Shown here piece after piece: positions 15,728 through 25,009 of a DNA stretch of 64,000 bases. The translations under genes and the position numbers were made by a program. The notes below the pieces were generated by a model, which saw only the letters and a list, made by a program, of their open reading frames with translations, was not told the origin of the DNA and ran no database searches. Source of the stretch: DASQPR01 sp963797605. Its GTDB lineage: Bacteria > Actinomycetota > Actinomycetes > Mycobacteriales > Micromonosporaceae. Within the stretch, counting starts at the first letter, position 1, and the number at the start of each line of letters is the position of its first letter. Location: positions 124,001-188,000 of the forward strand of contig CAWCPX010000016.1 of NCBI GenBank assembly GCA_963797605.1. Reading direction: 5' to 3'.

Positions 15728-16690
15728 CGGCGGGCGGTAGCGACCGCTCGCAGCGGACCAGTCAATGTTCGCCCGCACCCACGTCTTGAACCCCTGCACG
15801 TAATCGGTCAGGCCGACGGCGAGGTCGGGCAGCGCGTCCGCGTCGTACCACAGCCGGCGGATGCCGTCGTTGACCATGTCCGTCGCGACCGCCCGGGCGA
15901 GCGGGGTGGAGAGGCCACCGGTGCGCCGCAGCACGAGCACGAGGTTGTGGTCGGCACCGGCGGCCTCCTCCTTCTCCATCGAGGCGAGGTCGTTGATCCA
16001 CGCGACCACGTCACCGGCGGTCGTACGCAGTGCCTCGACGCTCGGATGGAAGTGCACCGCGTCGGCCAGTGGCTCGTGCGTGCCGAGTTGGATCAGGTCG
16101 AACAGCAGACCGCACGCGGACGTGGCTCGCCGGAGCTGGAGATATTCGTCGAGGGACGGCAGCCGGGACGCGGCGCGGTATTTCAGCTCCGTGCAGACGC
16201 CGTCGAGGAACGTCGCCATGCTGTAGCCGAAACGGGCCTGCCACGAGTGCGGCATCTGTTCCGCCGTGCGCACCCACAGGTCACCGAGCGCGACCGTCAG
16301 CGGCGCCGTCGCGTCGAGGCCGGCCCGGCCGTCACGCCGCCAGAACCGCATCCGCGGGAACCGGCCACCGTGGAGGTAGGAGTTGATCGCGCGGAACTCG
16401 GCACGCACCGCCGGCAACTCCGGGGCGGCCCGCACATCATAGAGATCGTCGAGCACCGCGATGTAGATCAACCAGCCGGTGATCAAAACCCGATCGTCGA
16501 GGGTGGCGTGTGGATAGGCGCGGGAGGCCAGCTCGGCGAACCGCGCCGCGTCAAGCCGCGCCCGGATGCGCTCACTGGGCGTCAACCCGATGCTCGAAGC
16601 CCACTCCATCGACCGTGCGTGAACGTCATCGACGTCAGCTCCGACGATCGACTCCATAGGACATAACAGACCGCCAACGGCCCCCCGCAT
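15707..16690 (-). CDS. Class I terpene synthase
   Basis: This 327-residue protein shows the hallmarks of bacterial class I terpene cyclases. They are the aspartate-rich motif DDLYD (81-85), the effector region YLQLRRATS (183-191), the metal-binding NSE motif NDLASMEKE (233-241) and a C-terminal RY pair. Such enzymes ionise farnesyl or geranyl(geranyl) diphosphate and cyclise the cation; the product cannot be predicted. ATG at 16690 is preferred to later ATGs because GGGGAGG stands six bases before it. No P450 or prenyl diphosphate synthase is adjacent, so it is a stand-alone gene. It is convergent with, and overlaps, mqnP, an isoprenoid-using neighbour. Confidence 0.92.
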   Translation of the reverse strand: MRGAVGGLLCPMESIVGADVDDVHARSMEWASSIGLTPSERIRARLDAARFAELASRAYPHATLDDRVLITGWLIYIAVLDDLYDVRAAPELPAVRAEFRAINSYLHGGRFPRMRFWRRDGRAGLDATAPLTVALGDLWVRTAEQMPHSWQARFGYSMATFLDGVCTELKYRAASRLPSLDEYLQLRRATSACGLLFDLIQLGTHEPLADAVHFHPSVEALRTTAGDVVAWINDLASMEKEEAAGADHNLVLVLRRTGGLSTPLARAVATDMVNDGIRRLWYDADALPDLAVGLTDYVQGFKTWVRANIDWSAASGRYRPPSAQMEP

Positions 16691-16980
16691 GTCAGCCTCC
16701 CCAGCGCCGCATGTCTGTGTCCGTAAGAAGTGTGCATGAGGGACCGGCAATAGGTGCGATGGGTGCGAGGCTGGCCACGGTCGACGGGTCGCAAGGCGGA
16801 GGAGTTGGCAATACTGCTTGTGCATTGGCGACGACGACAACGCCGCGAAGCGCTGGCCATGGCCAGCCGCAGCCCCATCCGCGCCTGTTGCCGGTTCCTC
16901 TTATCTAGTTTTGACGCATTGATCTTGTCCGATGGGATCCTCGAACGCAACAGTTTCCCGATGAAAGATCGTGCGAAAAT

Positions 16981-17625
16981 GTGATCATGCGTACACCGTG
17001 GGTCGTCGGCGTCTCCGGAGCGTCCGGCACGCCCTATGCCGCCGCCGTGCTCCGAGCTCTGATCGAGGGCGGCCACCCCGTCGATCTCGTCGTCTCCCGG
17101 GCGGCCCGGCTGACGATCCTCGACGAGACCGGCGCGCCCTTCCGGGACACGCACTGGCGTGACGACCTCTCCGGCTGGCTCGGCATCGAGACCGACATCG
17201 CGGACGTCACGTACTGGCCGGCGGGCGACCTCGCGGCCGGGCCGAGCAGCGGTTCCTATCCGGCGGCGGGCATGCTCATCGTGCCGGCGAGCACGGCAGC
17301 CTGCGCCGGCATCGCGATCGGTCTCTCGAAGGACCTGCTACAGCGCGCGGCCGAGGTCAATCTGAAGGAAAGGCGACCAGTGGTCGTCGTACCCCGGGAA
17401 ACGCCCGTCTCCCGAAGCCATCTGACCCATCTGATCGCCCTGATCGACGCGGGTGCGGTCGTGCTACCCGCGAGCCCCGGTTTCTACGCCGCCGGCGCAC
17501 GCGCCAGCTCCGCCCAACTCGTCGACTTCATCGCGGGAAAGGTGCTCGACGCGGTCGGCGTCAAGCACTCCCTGTTCGAACGGTGGCGCGGCGAGTTGGG
17601 CTCAGGCCGCACCACCGGACAATGA
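16981..17625 (+). CDS. ubiX: UbiX-family flavin prenyltransferase
   Basis: A 214-residue flavoprotein of the UbiX/Pad1 family, which prenylates FMN to make the cofactor for UbiD-type decarboxylases. The FMN-binding start VVGVSGASGTPYA, the middle PASTAACAGIAIGLSKDLLQRAA and the motif RETPVSRSHL are all present. The GTG at 16981 and the ATG at 16987 are both possible; neither has a strong ribosome site. It would serve the UbiD-like menaquinone decarboxylase at 13371. Upstream lies a 290-bp gap in which only the terpene synthase start region was recognised. Confidence 0.92.
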   Translation: MIMRTPWVVGVSGASGTPYAAAVLRALIEGGHPVDLVVSRAARLTILDETGAPFRDTHWRDDLSGWLGIETDIADVTYWPAGDLAAGPSSGSYPAAGMLIVPASTAACAGIAIGLSKDLLQRAAEVNLKERRPVVVVPRETPVSRSHLTHLIALIDAGAVVLPASPGFYAAGARASSAQLVDFIAGKVLDAVGVKHSLFERWRGELGSGRTTGQ

Positions 17626-17629
17626 TCTG

Positions 17630-17866
17630 TTATTGCGGCCTGTGCCCGTTCGTCGGATGTGCCGGCGGCGCGTCGTCCTCAAAACCGGCCAGCCCTTCGC
17701 CCTCGAGCAGGGCTCGGACCTCGGATTCGCGGAAACGACGGTGGCCGCCGGGCGTGCGGATGCTGCCGATACGGCCTGCCGCTGCCCACCGAGTCACCGT
17801 TTTAGGGTCGACGCGGAACAGCGCGGCCACTTCGCCCGGCGTCAGCAGACGATCTCCAGTGTCCAC
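17630..17866 (-). CDS. bldC: BldC-type MerR-like developmental regulator
   Basis: A 78-residue protein that is almost entirely a single winged helix-turn-helix of the MerR type (LLTPGEVAALFRVDPKTVTRWA, then IRTPGGHRRFRESEVRALL). It is very close to BldC of Streptomyces, which binds direct repeats and restrains entry into development. GTG at 17866 is selected because AGGAGGGG stands three bases before it and the resulting length matches BldC. The open frame continues to 18028 but without family similarity. It ends four bases after the convergent UbiX stop. The C-terminal tail after residue 60 is acidic and proline-rich, unlike the shorter Streptomyces protein. Confidence 0.88.
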   Translation of the reverse strand: MDTGDRLLTPGEVAALFRVDPKTVTRWAAAGRIGSIRTPGGHRRFRESEVRALLEGEGLAGFEDDAPPAHPTNGHRPQ

Positions 17867-18046
17867 GACCCCTCCTTGCGTCTGCGAGACCGCTGCAGAT
17901 GGTCGTTGACCTGCAACTAAGCCTCTAATGGGACGTATCCCCATTAAACACTCGCCGAGGAGAGCTATCCCAGGAACGGAGAAATCGGACGCTGAGCGCG
18001 CGGGGCCGGTATGATTCGCGAAAAACATTCTCTTCCACGCGTAAAA

Positions 18047-18085
18047 CAGCCCGGTCAGACCCCTTTTCTGGACTTGACCGGGCTG
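18047..18085 (-). terminator. Intrinsic terminator of the DEAD-box helicase gene
   Basis: CAGCCCGGTCA (18047-18057) pairs perfectly with TGACCGGGCTG (18075-18085). Read on the minus strand, the stem is followed directly by TTTT, giving a standard intrinsic terminator 30 bp past the helicase stop. Confidence 0.85.
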
Positions 18086-18114
18086 CTCTTCAGCGGCTGA
18101 AGGTGCGCTTTCTT

Positions 18115-19845
18115 TTAGCGGCTGAACGTACGCGGTCCGCGATCTTCACGGTGCACGAACGGACGGTCGGCACGCGGCCGGTCATCACGCCGACGGTCGG
18201 CCCACGGACGGTCGGCAGCGGGCCGGTCGGTCGACGGACGCGGTCGGTCCGTGGCCGCACGATCGGTCGACGGACGGTCGCCCTGCGCACGGTACGGCGG
18301 CCGGCGGTCACCGCTCTGCGGACGGTCGTCACGACGGTCACCGTGGAAGGTGCGGTGCGGCCGGGCCGGGCGGTCACCGTATCCGCCACGATCACGGTCA
18401 CCGTAGCCACCGCGACCACGGGGAGCCGACGGCTCTTCGATGCGGACCGGGATGCCACTCGGCGTACGCGCGCCGGTGACCTTGGCCAACTCGGCCGAAC
18501 CGAGCGTGACCTCGGTGCGCTCCGGCATGACACCGGCGCGCTCGAGCATCGAATAGGTCGAGCGACGCTGACGCGGCATCACCAGCGTGGCCACCGTGCC
18601 GGACTCACCCGCGCGCGCCGTGCGACCGGCACGGTGCAGATAGTCCTTCGAGTCCTTCGGCGGGTCGATGTGCACGACCAGCGAGATGCCGTCGACGTGG
18701 ATGCCACGGGCGGCGACATCGGTCGCGACGAGCACGTTGACCCGGCCCTCACGGAACTCGGCCAGCGTGCGGGTGCGGACCCGCTGAGTCTTGCCACCGT
18801 GCAGGCCACTCGCGCGGACGCCGACGGCGAGTAGCTGATCGGCGAGCCGGTCAACGGCCATCTGCGTGCGGACGAACATGATCGTGCGGCCCTCTCGGGC
18901 GCCGATCGCGTTGATGATGTCGTTCTTCTCACGCGGCGGGATCAGCAGCAGGTGGTGCTCCATCGTGGACACCGAGTCGCTGGCCGGGTCGACCGAGTGC
19001 GTGACCGGGTCGTGCAGGAAGCGCTTGACCAGGGAGTCGACGTCGCCGTCGAGCGTGGCCGAGAACAGCATGCGCTGACCGGCCTCCGGCGTCTGCTCCA
19101 GCAGCGCCGTCACGTCCGGCAGGAAGCCCATGTCGGCCATCTGGTCGGCCTCGTCGAGCACGGTGATCTCGATCGCGTCCAGCGACATCTCGCCACGCTC
19201 GATCAGGTCAGTGAGGCGACCCGGCGTCGCGACCATGATGTCGACACCGCGGCGGAGATCACGGATCTGCTTGTCATAGGCGGTGCCACCGACCGCGGTG
19301 CGGCTGAACAGGCCGAGCGCGCGCGCAAGCGGTGTGATCGCGTCGTTGACCTGCATCGCGAGTTCGCGCGTCGGCACCAGGATCAGCGCCTTCGGCTTGG
19401 TCGGAGCGGCCTTGCCACTGTCGGCGACCCGGATGAGCAGCGGGATGCCGAACGCGAGGGTCTTGCCCGAACCGGTCTGACCGCGGCCGAGCACGTCGCG
19501 TCCGTTGATCGCGTCGGGAATGGTCGCGGCCTGGATCGGGAACGGTGCGCTGATGTTCTCGCGGGCCAGCGTCGCCACGAGGCGCTGCGGCACGCCGAGG
19601 TCGGCGAAGGTCACGCTGATCTCGGGCTCGACCTCTACCGACGGGGTCTCGATCTCGATGGCGACCTCGGGCTGGGCGTCGGCCACCTGCTGGGGTTCGG
19701 CCACCTGCTGGGCGTCGATCGGCTGAGCGTCGGTCACCGGCGAGGATTCCGCTTCGGCCTGGGATTCCGCTTCGGGCTGGGATTCAAAAAGAGAGGGGAA
19801 CGAACTGGCGTCCACGAACGCGTCGCGGGCAGGGTGCAGCGTCAT
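18115..19845 (-). CDS. DEAD-box RNA helicase with basic RGG/ADR-rich tail
   Basis: A 576-residue ATP-dependent RNA helicase with all core motifs: GQTGSGKT (Walker A), PTRELA, DEAD in VLDEADQMADMGF, SAT, and HRAGRTARAG. About 80 acidic glutamine/alanine/glutamate-rich residues precede the core. A long C-terminal tail (from about residue 470) is rich in arginine, aspartate and glycine with many DRP/ADR repeats, typical of RNA-binding tails in CsdA/RhlE-like actinobacterial proteins. It probably helps ribosome assembly or RNA turnover. The 5' untranslated region is about 130 nt if the TAGACT box at 19984-19989 (minus strand) is the promoter; long leaders are common for such genes. A terminator follows the gene. 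Confidence 0.93.
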   Translation of the reverse strand: MTLHPARDAFVDASSFPSLFESQPEAESQAEAESSPVTDAQPIDAQQVAEPQQVADAQPEVAIEIETPSVEVEPEISVTFADLGVPQRLVATLARENISAPFPIQAATIPDAINGRDVLGRGQTGSGKTLAFGIPLLIRVADSGKAAPTKPKALILVPTRELAMQVNDAITPLARALGLFSRTAVGGTAYDKQIRDLRRGVDIMVATPGRLTDLIERGEMSLDAIEITVLDEADQMADMGFLPDVTALLEQTPEAGQRMLFSATLDGDVDSLVKRFLHDPVTHSVDPASDSVSTMEHHLLLIPPREKNDIINAIGAREGRTIMFVRTQMAVDRLADQLLAVGVRASGLHGGKTQRVRTRTLAEFREGRVNVLVATDVAARGIHVDGISLVVHIDPPKDSKDYLHRAGRTARAGESGTVATLVMPRQRRSTYSMLERAGVMPERTEVTLGSAELAKVTGARTPSGIPVRIEEPSAPRGRGGYGDRDRGGYGDRPARPHRTFHGDRRDDRPQSGDRRPPYRAQGDRPSTDRAATDRPRPSTDRPAADRPWADRRRDDRPRADRPFVHREDRGPRTFSR

Positions 19846-20093
19846 TGAATGGGTTAAACCTTCCGGGGTTGGGCGCAGCTTCGCGTATGGCCCTTGCGAC
19901 GGATATGAATCCCGTCACACACTCGCCCGGAAGTACGCCCTTAAGCACGCCCCTCATGGGCGCGCCGATGAATGAATAAACAAAGTCTACCGCACTGAAG
20001 GTCAACGGCGCTCGGTCGGTGAGCGGGCCCACATGTCGACGCGGATCAACTTCTTCACTCCATGGTACGGGTGCCCGGAGCGAACACCCACCG

Positions 20094-23000
20094 TCAGCTG
20101 TTGAGCCAGACGCTGATCGCCGGGCCGTAGAGGAAGGCGATCACGAGGATGCCGAGCAGCGCGGCCACGACCCCGATTCGCAGCAGACGCTGTGCGGTCG
20201 AAATCGGCTCCTCGTCCTCTTCTTCCTCGGTCGTGGACGCGTCGCGATAGACGGTGCCGGCGGATTCGGCCGCGACCATGGTGGAGCCCCGGACCGTGCT
20301 GCGCCAGTCCTCGTTCGAGTAGACGGCGGTCTGGCCGGACCCCGGTGGCTCCGCGGAGGTGGCCGACTCGGGTCCGCCGGCCTCGATGATGGTGGCGGAA
20401 GCGCTGGCCGGAGCGGGTGTGCTCGGCGTCGACACAGAACCGGGCAACGGCGGCATGATCGCGCGCGGGGCCACGATCGGCCGGTCCAGGTCCTCTTGCT
20501 CCCGTGCCCGGGCGATCTGTGGCACCTCGGCCCGGAACGCGGCCATCCCACGGACGGGAGCCACTCCGTTCGAACCCGAACCGTTGTACGTCGAGCCGTT
20601 GGCCGGTGGCGCGTCCGTCGGAGACCCGTACGCGGAGCCGTTCGGTCGGGAGCCGTTGATCACGGAGCCGTTCGTGGCGGAACCGTTGATCGAGGACCCG
20701 TTAACCGCAGGTCCGTTGATCGTGGACCCGTTGACGACCGAACCGTTGCCGACCGAACCGTGCAGCGACGAGCCGTTCGGCATCGCGCTGTGGCCACCGG
20801 ACGCGTCCTCATCAGGGTAAGGGCCGGTCGCTTCCGGTTCGGTGAAGCCTCGGTAGACGGCCGGCTCAGCGCGCCGCGAGCCGCCGGACCGGGTCAGGAC
20901 CTCCGAGCGAGCCGCCTGATCGAGACGGGCCGAGATTTGCGCTCGGAGGGCGGCGTCGGAGCGCCGAACCACTTCCGCGCGCACCGGCCGATCTTCCGGC
21001 TCCATGATGTCGACGTGCGACGTACGCTCCGGCGCGGGCTCCCACTCGGACGGGCCGCGACTCGGCGCGATGCCACCCGACGAGCCGCCACCAGACGGGC
21101 CGTCACCCGGGCGGTCGCTGTAGGACGTGCCCCGGGACCAGTCGTTGTCGACCGGTCCGTTACTGGGCATCGACGGCGGCGGGAACGGTATCGGGTCGGG
21201 CGCCGGCGGCTGGGGCTGTGGGGGTTCCGGATACGGGGGTTCCGGATACGGCGGCTGCGGGGGCTGTGGCGCCGGGTACGGGTCCGGCACCGGCGGCGGG
21301 AAGGGCGTCGGCTCGGGCATCGGCGGCAACGGACGGGGCTCGGCAGGCGGCGGCGGCTCCGGGGGCGCCGGTGGCAGCGGCGGGATCGGCGGCTCCACGG
21401 CCGACGGCAACCCGTCGATGTTCAGTGACCGGGCCCGGCGCGACGGAAGCTCGATGATGTCCGGCACGTCCGGGGCCTCGAAGAGCGTCGAGCGACCGGG
21501 GGCTGGGTCTGCGTCTTCGTAACCGGCGGCTTCGGTGCGCATCAGCGGCTGTTGCGGGTGAAGAGGTTCGCGGCGCTCGTCCGGCCGCGGCGAATATGCG
21601 GGGGGTTCCGGCAGATCGGACGGCTCCGGATAATGACGAACCGCCTCAGCTTCCGCGCGGACAGCTTCCGCGCGCTCAGCCTGGGCCCGGGCATCCGCCG
21701 CTCGCGCGGCGTCGAATCGCGCGGCGTCGCCCTGAGCAGCGTCAAACCGAGCAGCTTCGCGCTGAGCGCCGTCAAACCGAGTGGCTTCGTGCTGAGCAGC
21801 ATCAAACCGAGCAGCTTCCGCTCGGGCTTCTTCCGCGCGCGCCATTTCGGCACGCGCCGCCTCGAAACGCTCCTCTTCAGCTCGCGCTGCCTCGAAACGC
21901 GCGGCCTCAGCACGCGCCGCTTCGACGCGCTCCTCTTCAGCTCGCGCTGCCTCGAAACGCGCGGCCTCAGCACGCGCGGCCTCGACGCGATCCTCCTCAG
22001 CGCGCGCGGCCTCGAAACGCGCGGCCTCAGCACGCGTGGCTTCGATGCGCTCCTCTTCAGCTCGCGCGGCCTCGGCACGCGCAGCTTCGGCACGCGCTTC
22101 TTCCGCTCGCGCGGCTTCGGCCCGGACGGCTTCCGCGACCGCGGTCTCCGCGCGGATGGAGTCGAGTAGAGCGGCATCATGCTGGGCAAACGCGTATGAC
22201 GTGGGCTCGGGCGACTCCGGCTCGCGCGACGCGGGCTGGCCCGACACCGGCAACTCGGAGTCCGCAGCGGCCGGTTCCGGTGCCCGGAAGTCGGGCAGCG
22301 ACGAGACCGGCGTGACCATCGGCGCTGGTTGAGGCGAAGCGACGGCGTCCGGGTCGGCGAAATCGGCGAGCGACGGAGTTGCCAGGGAGGCGGCGGGCAC
22401 CTGCGCGGTCGCGCGTACCCGATAAGGCGCTCCATTGGTTGGCCGTGCGGGACTGACCGGGTCGGACGCGGCGACGTCGGCCTGCGACGGGCGCCGGTCG
22501 TCGTCTCGCGAGCGCGCCGTCTCCGCAGGCTGCCAGACCTGGTCGGGAGCCGGCCGGGACGCTTCCGACGCCTGCCGCTGCTCCTGGGCCAGCCATGACG
22601 GATCCGATGGCGGCCGCTGTTCGGGGGTCTGCCACGACGACGCCGGCGTCTGCCACGCCGCGTCGGGTGCGGGCGACACCGATTCGCTCGCGCCGGGCGC
22701 GGAGCCGCCACCAAACGCGGACCAGGGCGAACCCTCGTCGGGCTCGGAACCGCCCTGCGCGAACGAGGCCCAGGGCGCGTCGGCACCGTTGCGAGCGATG
22801 CGCCGGGGCAGCGGATCAACGGCCGCGGCCTCGTCAACGTACGGCGCCGGCGTCGGTGCCGGAGGCTCAGGGACGGGCGGGTCCTGATCGGCCGGACCGA
22901 GGAGACCGAGCCAGGCCTGCTCGCGGCGGCCTTGGCGTGGCGGCAGCGACGGCTCCGGAGCGACGGCCGGATCATCGGCGAATTGACCTGCGCGAGGAGC

Positions 23001-23225
23001 CGGGATGTGTGGCGCCGGATCATCCGTCCAGTCGGGGGCCTGCGGCGCCACGCTGGCGCGATAGACCGCGGCACCGCGCGGCATCACCGCATCGGGCCCG
23101 GGCGTCATCCGAAGCGAGTCCGGCACGCTCGCGCGGCCCGGTGTCACGCTAGCCCGCCCGGACGCCACGACGGGGCGCTCCGGCGTCTCGGAGTCGTAGT
23201 CCCGATCCGACGCGCGCTCGTCCAT
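20094..23225 (-). CDS. Large repetitive membrane-anchored protein of unknown function
   Basis: This 1043-residue protein has no enzymatic domain I can name. In order it holds a proline/serine/aspartate-rich disordered start (1-345) and a highly charged alanine/arginine/glutamate helix (about 350-530) with a 20-residue repeat such as EAARFEAARAEEERVEAARA. A proline-rich segment follows (about 600-685), then runs of a five-residue xxNGS repeat (about 812-888). A single C-terminal membrane helix near 1020-1040 (LLRIGVVAALLGILVIAFLYG) ends the protein. There is no signal peptide, so most of it should face the cytoplasm. AGGGAGG precedes the ATG at 23225. It lies between a DEAD-box helicase and an NlpC/P60 hydrolase. 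A cytoskeletal or spacer role is possible but unproven. Confidence 0.8.
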   Translation of the reverse strand: MDERASDRDYDSETPERPVVASGRASVTPGRASVPDSLRMTPGPDAVMPRGAAVYRASVAPQAPDWTDDPAPHIPAPRAGQFADDPAVAPEPSLPPRQGRREQAWLGLLGPADQDPPVPEPPAPTPAPYVDEAAAVDPLPRRIARNGADAPWASFAQGGSEPDEGSPWSAFGGGSAPGASESVSPAPDAAWQTPASSWQTPEQRPPSDPSWLAQEQRQASEASRPAPDQVWQPAETARSRDDDRRPSQADVAASDPVSPARPTNGAPYRVRATAQVPAASLATPSLADFADPDAVASPQPAPMVTPVSSLPDFRAPEPAAADSELPVSGQPASREPESPEPTSYAFAQHDAALLDSIRAETAVAEAVRAEAARAEEARAEAARAEAARAEEERIEATRAEAARFEAARAEEDRVEAARAEAARFEAARAEEERVEAARAEAARFEAARAEEERFEAARAEMARAEEARAEAARFDAAQHEATRFDGAQREAARFDAAQGDAARFDAARAADARAQAERAEAVRAEAEAVRHYPEPSDLPEPPAYSPRPDERREPLHPQQPLMRTEAAGYEDADPAPGRSTLFEAPDVPDIIELPSRRARSLNIDGLPSAVEPPIPPLPPAPPEPPPPAEPRPLPPMPEPTPFPPPVPDPYPAPQPPQPPYPEPPYPEPPQPQPPAPDPIPFPPPSMPSNGPVDNDWSRGTSYSDRPGDGPSGGGSSGGIAPSRGPSEWEPAPERTSHVDIMEPEDRPVRAEVVRRSDAALRAQISARLDQAARSEVLTRSGGSRRAEPAVYRGFTEPEATGPYPDEDASGGHSAMPNGSSLHGSVGNGSVVNGSTINGPAVNGSSINGSATNGSVINGSRPNGSAYGSPTDAPPANGSTYNGSGSNGVAPVRGMAAFRAEVPQIARAREQEDLDRPIVAPRAIMPPLPGSVSTPSTPAPASASATIIEAGGPESATSAEPPGSGQTAVYSNEDWRSTVRGSTMVAAESAGTVYRDASTTEEEEDEEPISTAQRLLRIGVVAALLGILVIAFLYGPAISVWLNS
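21840..22110. repeat. 60-bp tandem repeat coding for a charged helix
   Basis: Units of 60 bp built on CTCGAAACGCGCGGCCTCAG repeat about four times with few differences, encoding 20-residue helical repeats. Related but more divergent copies continue on both sides (about 21640-22170). The near-identity of the central copies suggests recent expansion or gene conversion. Confidence 0.8.
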
Positions 23226-23366
23226 TCGCTGCCTCCCTACGGCGCTTTTGGCCGGTCTGACTCAGGCGTCGTCTACCCACGCTCACGGCATTGCCCACGC
23301 TCACGGTGCCATATCAACGCTCAAACGCACAGTCCGGCTACGCCAAAGGCGACTACCCATGCGCAA

Positions 23367-24785
23367 TCACGTCGCGCTAGCGGTCGGATCCCCACTCGGT
23401 GTAACCGAAGGTGCACTCGATGAAGGCTCATCCGACGGATCGCTCGGGCTCGGGGCCTGGGTCGGTGGTGCGGTCGACGGCGGTGGAGTCGATGGCGGGT
23501 CGCTCGGGGTCGATGGAGGTGTCGACGGCGGCGATGATGGCGTCGTCGGAGGCGCGGTCGGGCTCGTCGGAGGCGGCGACGGCGAAACCGGTGGCTTCGG
23601 CGGCGTTGGCGTTGGTGTGGGAGTCGGCGTCGGGGTCGACTTGGGTGGCGTCGGCGGCGTGGCCGGTGGCGTCTGCGGCGGCGCGGGGATGGCCGGCAGC
23701 ACGCGACCGGCGCTGAAGAAGTGGCTCCACCAGATCCCGGCGATCTTGACATTTTCGCCGGACGTCGGTGCCTCGATCATCTTGTTGCCGCCGAGGTACA
23801 TGCCGACGTGCGACACCGAAGTCCAGCTGGTGCCGTTGGTGCCGCTGAAGAACAGCAGGTCACCGGGCAACAGCTCGCTCACGCTGACCCGGGTGAGCGC
23901 GTGTTCCTGGTAGTCGGCGATCCGTGGAATCGTCACGCCGACCGAGCGGTAGGAAGCCCAGGTCAGACCGGAGCAGTCATAGCTGTCGGGGCCTTCGGCT
24001 CCGAACACGTACGGCTTGCCGAGCTGCTTCAACGCGAATTGCACGGCTTCGAGCGCCTTCGGGTTGGCGGCCTGGCCGTTCGCGTTTTTCCCGAGGTTGA
24101 GCGACTCGCCCGTCTTCGTGTCGGCGGAGTCCTGCACGGCGAGCGCGGCGGCGATGGCGACCTGGTTGGTGACCTTCAGTTTGTTGAGCGCGACCGTCCG
24201 CGTGGTGAACGAGGTTTGCATCGTGTCTCGCTGCGTCGACAGCGCGAGTTGCGCGTCGAGAGCTGCATTGTATTTCGCCTGGGCCTTGGCGACGGCGAGG
24301 CGGGCCTGGGTGAGCGCGACCGCGGCGGCCTCACCATCGGACGGCGCCGCACCCATGCCCGGGACGAGCAAGCCGAGCCCGTTGATCGTGTCGCCGAGCG
24401 GACTGTAGGGCCCGAGACCCTGTGAGTTTTCATACATGTCGGTCGCGGCCCGGTTGACCGCCTGCTGTGCGCGGGTCTGTTCGGAGACGGCGTTTTGCCA
24501 GACCGTGTAGGCGTTGCCCGTCAATTGGACGTCGGCCTCGACCGATTCCTGCATCGCCTGGACCTGCTGGCCAAGGGCCTCCAGCGACGCTTCCTCCTGA
24601 AGGATCTGCAGCGCCAGCGGAGAAGCCGTGGCTCCCGGCGAGGGTGTCGGCGACGCGGCGACGACCGGCCGGGCCGGCACCGGCGACGCGTCAGCGGGTC
24701 TGGCGACAAACACGCAAATAGCGGTGCAAGCGGCGATAGCGACTATCGGCCGCCATGCCCTTTTTGTTCGCTCCCGACCCACCAC
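23367..24785 (-). CDS. Secreted NlpC/P60 peptidoglycan endopeptidase
   Basis: A 472-residue exported hydrolase. It has an N-terminal hydrophobic signal (IVAIAACTAICVFVARPADA) and a helical coiled-coil region (about 60-230) as in RipA-like proteins. The NlpC/P60 domain is at about 245-360, with the catalytic cysteine in YDCSGL near residue 272 and the histidine in SHVGMYLGG near 325. The last 100 residues are an unstructured Pro/Thr/Ser tail with a TPTP repeat. Such enzymes cut peptide stems of the wall during growth and division. It is upstream of the large repetitive membrane protein on the same strand; 141 bp separate them. No c-di-AMP riboswitch was recognised upstream. Confidence 0.9.
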   Translation of the reverse strand: MVGRERTKRAWRPIVAIAACTAICVFVARPADASPVPARPVVAASPTPSPGATASPLALQILQEEASLEALGQQVQAMQESVEADVQLTGNAYTVWQNAVSEQTRAQQAVNRAATDMYENSQGLGPYSPLGDTINGLGLLVPGMGAAPSDGEAAAVALTQARLAVAKAQAKYNAALDAQLALSTQRDTMQTSFTTRTVALNKLKVTNQVAIAAALAVQDSADTKTGESLNLGKNANGQAANPKALEAVQFALKQLGKPYVFGAEGPDSYDCSGLTWASYRSVGVTIPRIADYQEHALTRVSVSELLPGDLLFFSGTNGTSWTSVSHVGMYLGGNKMIEAPTSGENVKIAGIWWSHFFSAGRVLPAIPAPPQTPPATPPTPPKSTPTPTPTPTPTPPKPPVSPSPPPTSPTAPPTTPSSPPSTPPSTPSDPPSTPPPSTAPPTQAPSPSDPSDEPSSSAPSVTPSGDPTASAT

Positions 24786-25009
24786 GCGCTTCTCGACCCA
24801 CCCGTCATCATTGGCACCTCTGCTTTTACTACCTCACTTCGGTCACACCTGTCACTACGTAGAGCGGTCTCAGATCGCCATGAAGGGTGAAGTCTCGGGA
24901 TACGCCGAGTGACCGATGATCTCGCCAAAGGTGACCGGTCACCTCTCGCCCGGAGTCTGTTCGGCACTCGGCGGTAGGCTCTGTTGCGAATGAAAGGGAG
25001 GTGGCGGGC

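Noticed and set aside
20019..21428. Plus-strand frame opposite the 1043-residue protein
   Set aside because: Composition is arginine/glycine noise and the minus-strand frame has a start site and an ordered architecture.
24786..25000. c-di-AMP riboswitch before the NlpC/P60 gene
   Set aside because: Such riboswitches are common before wall hydrolases, but the conserved core sequences were not found here.
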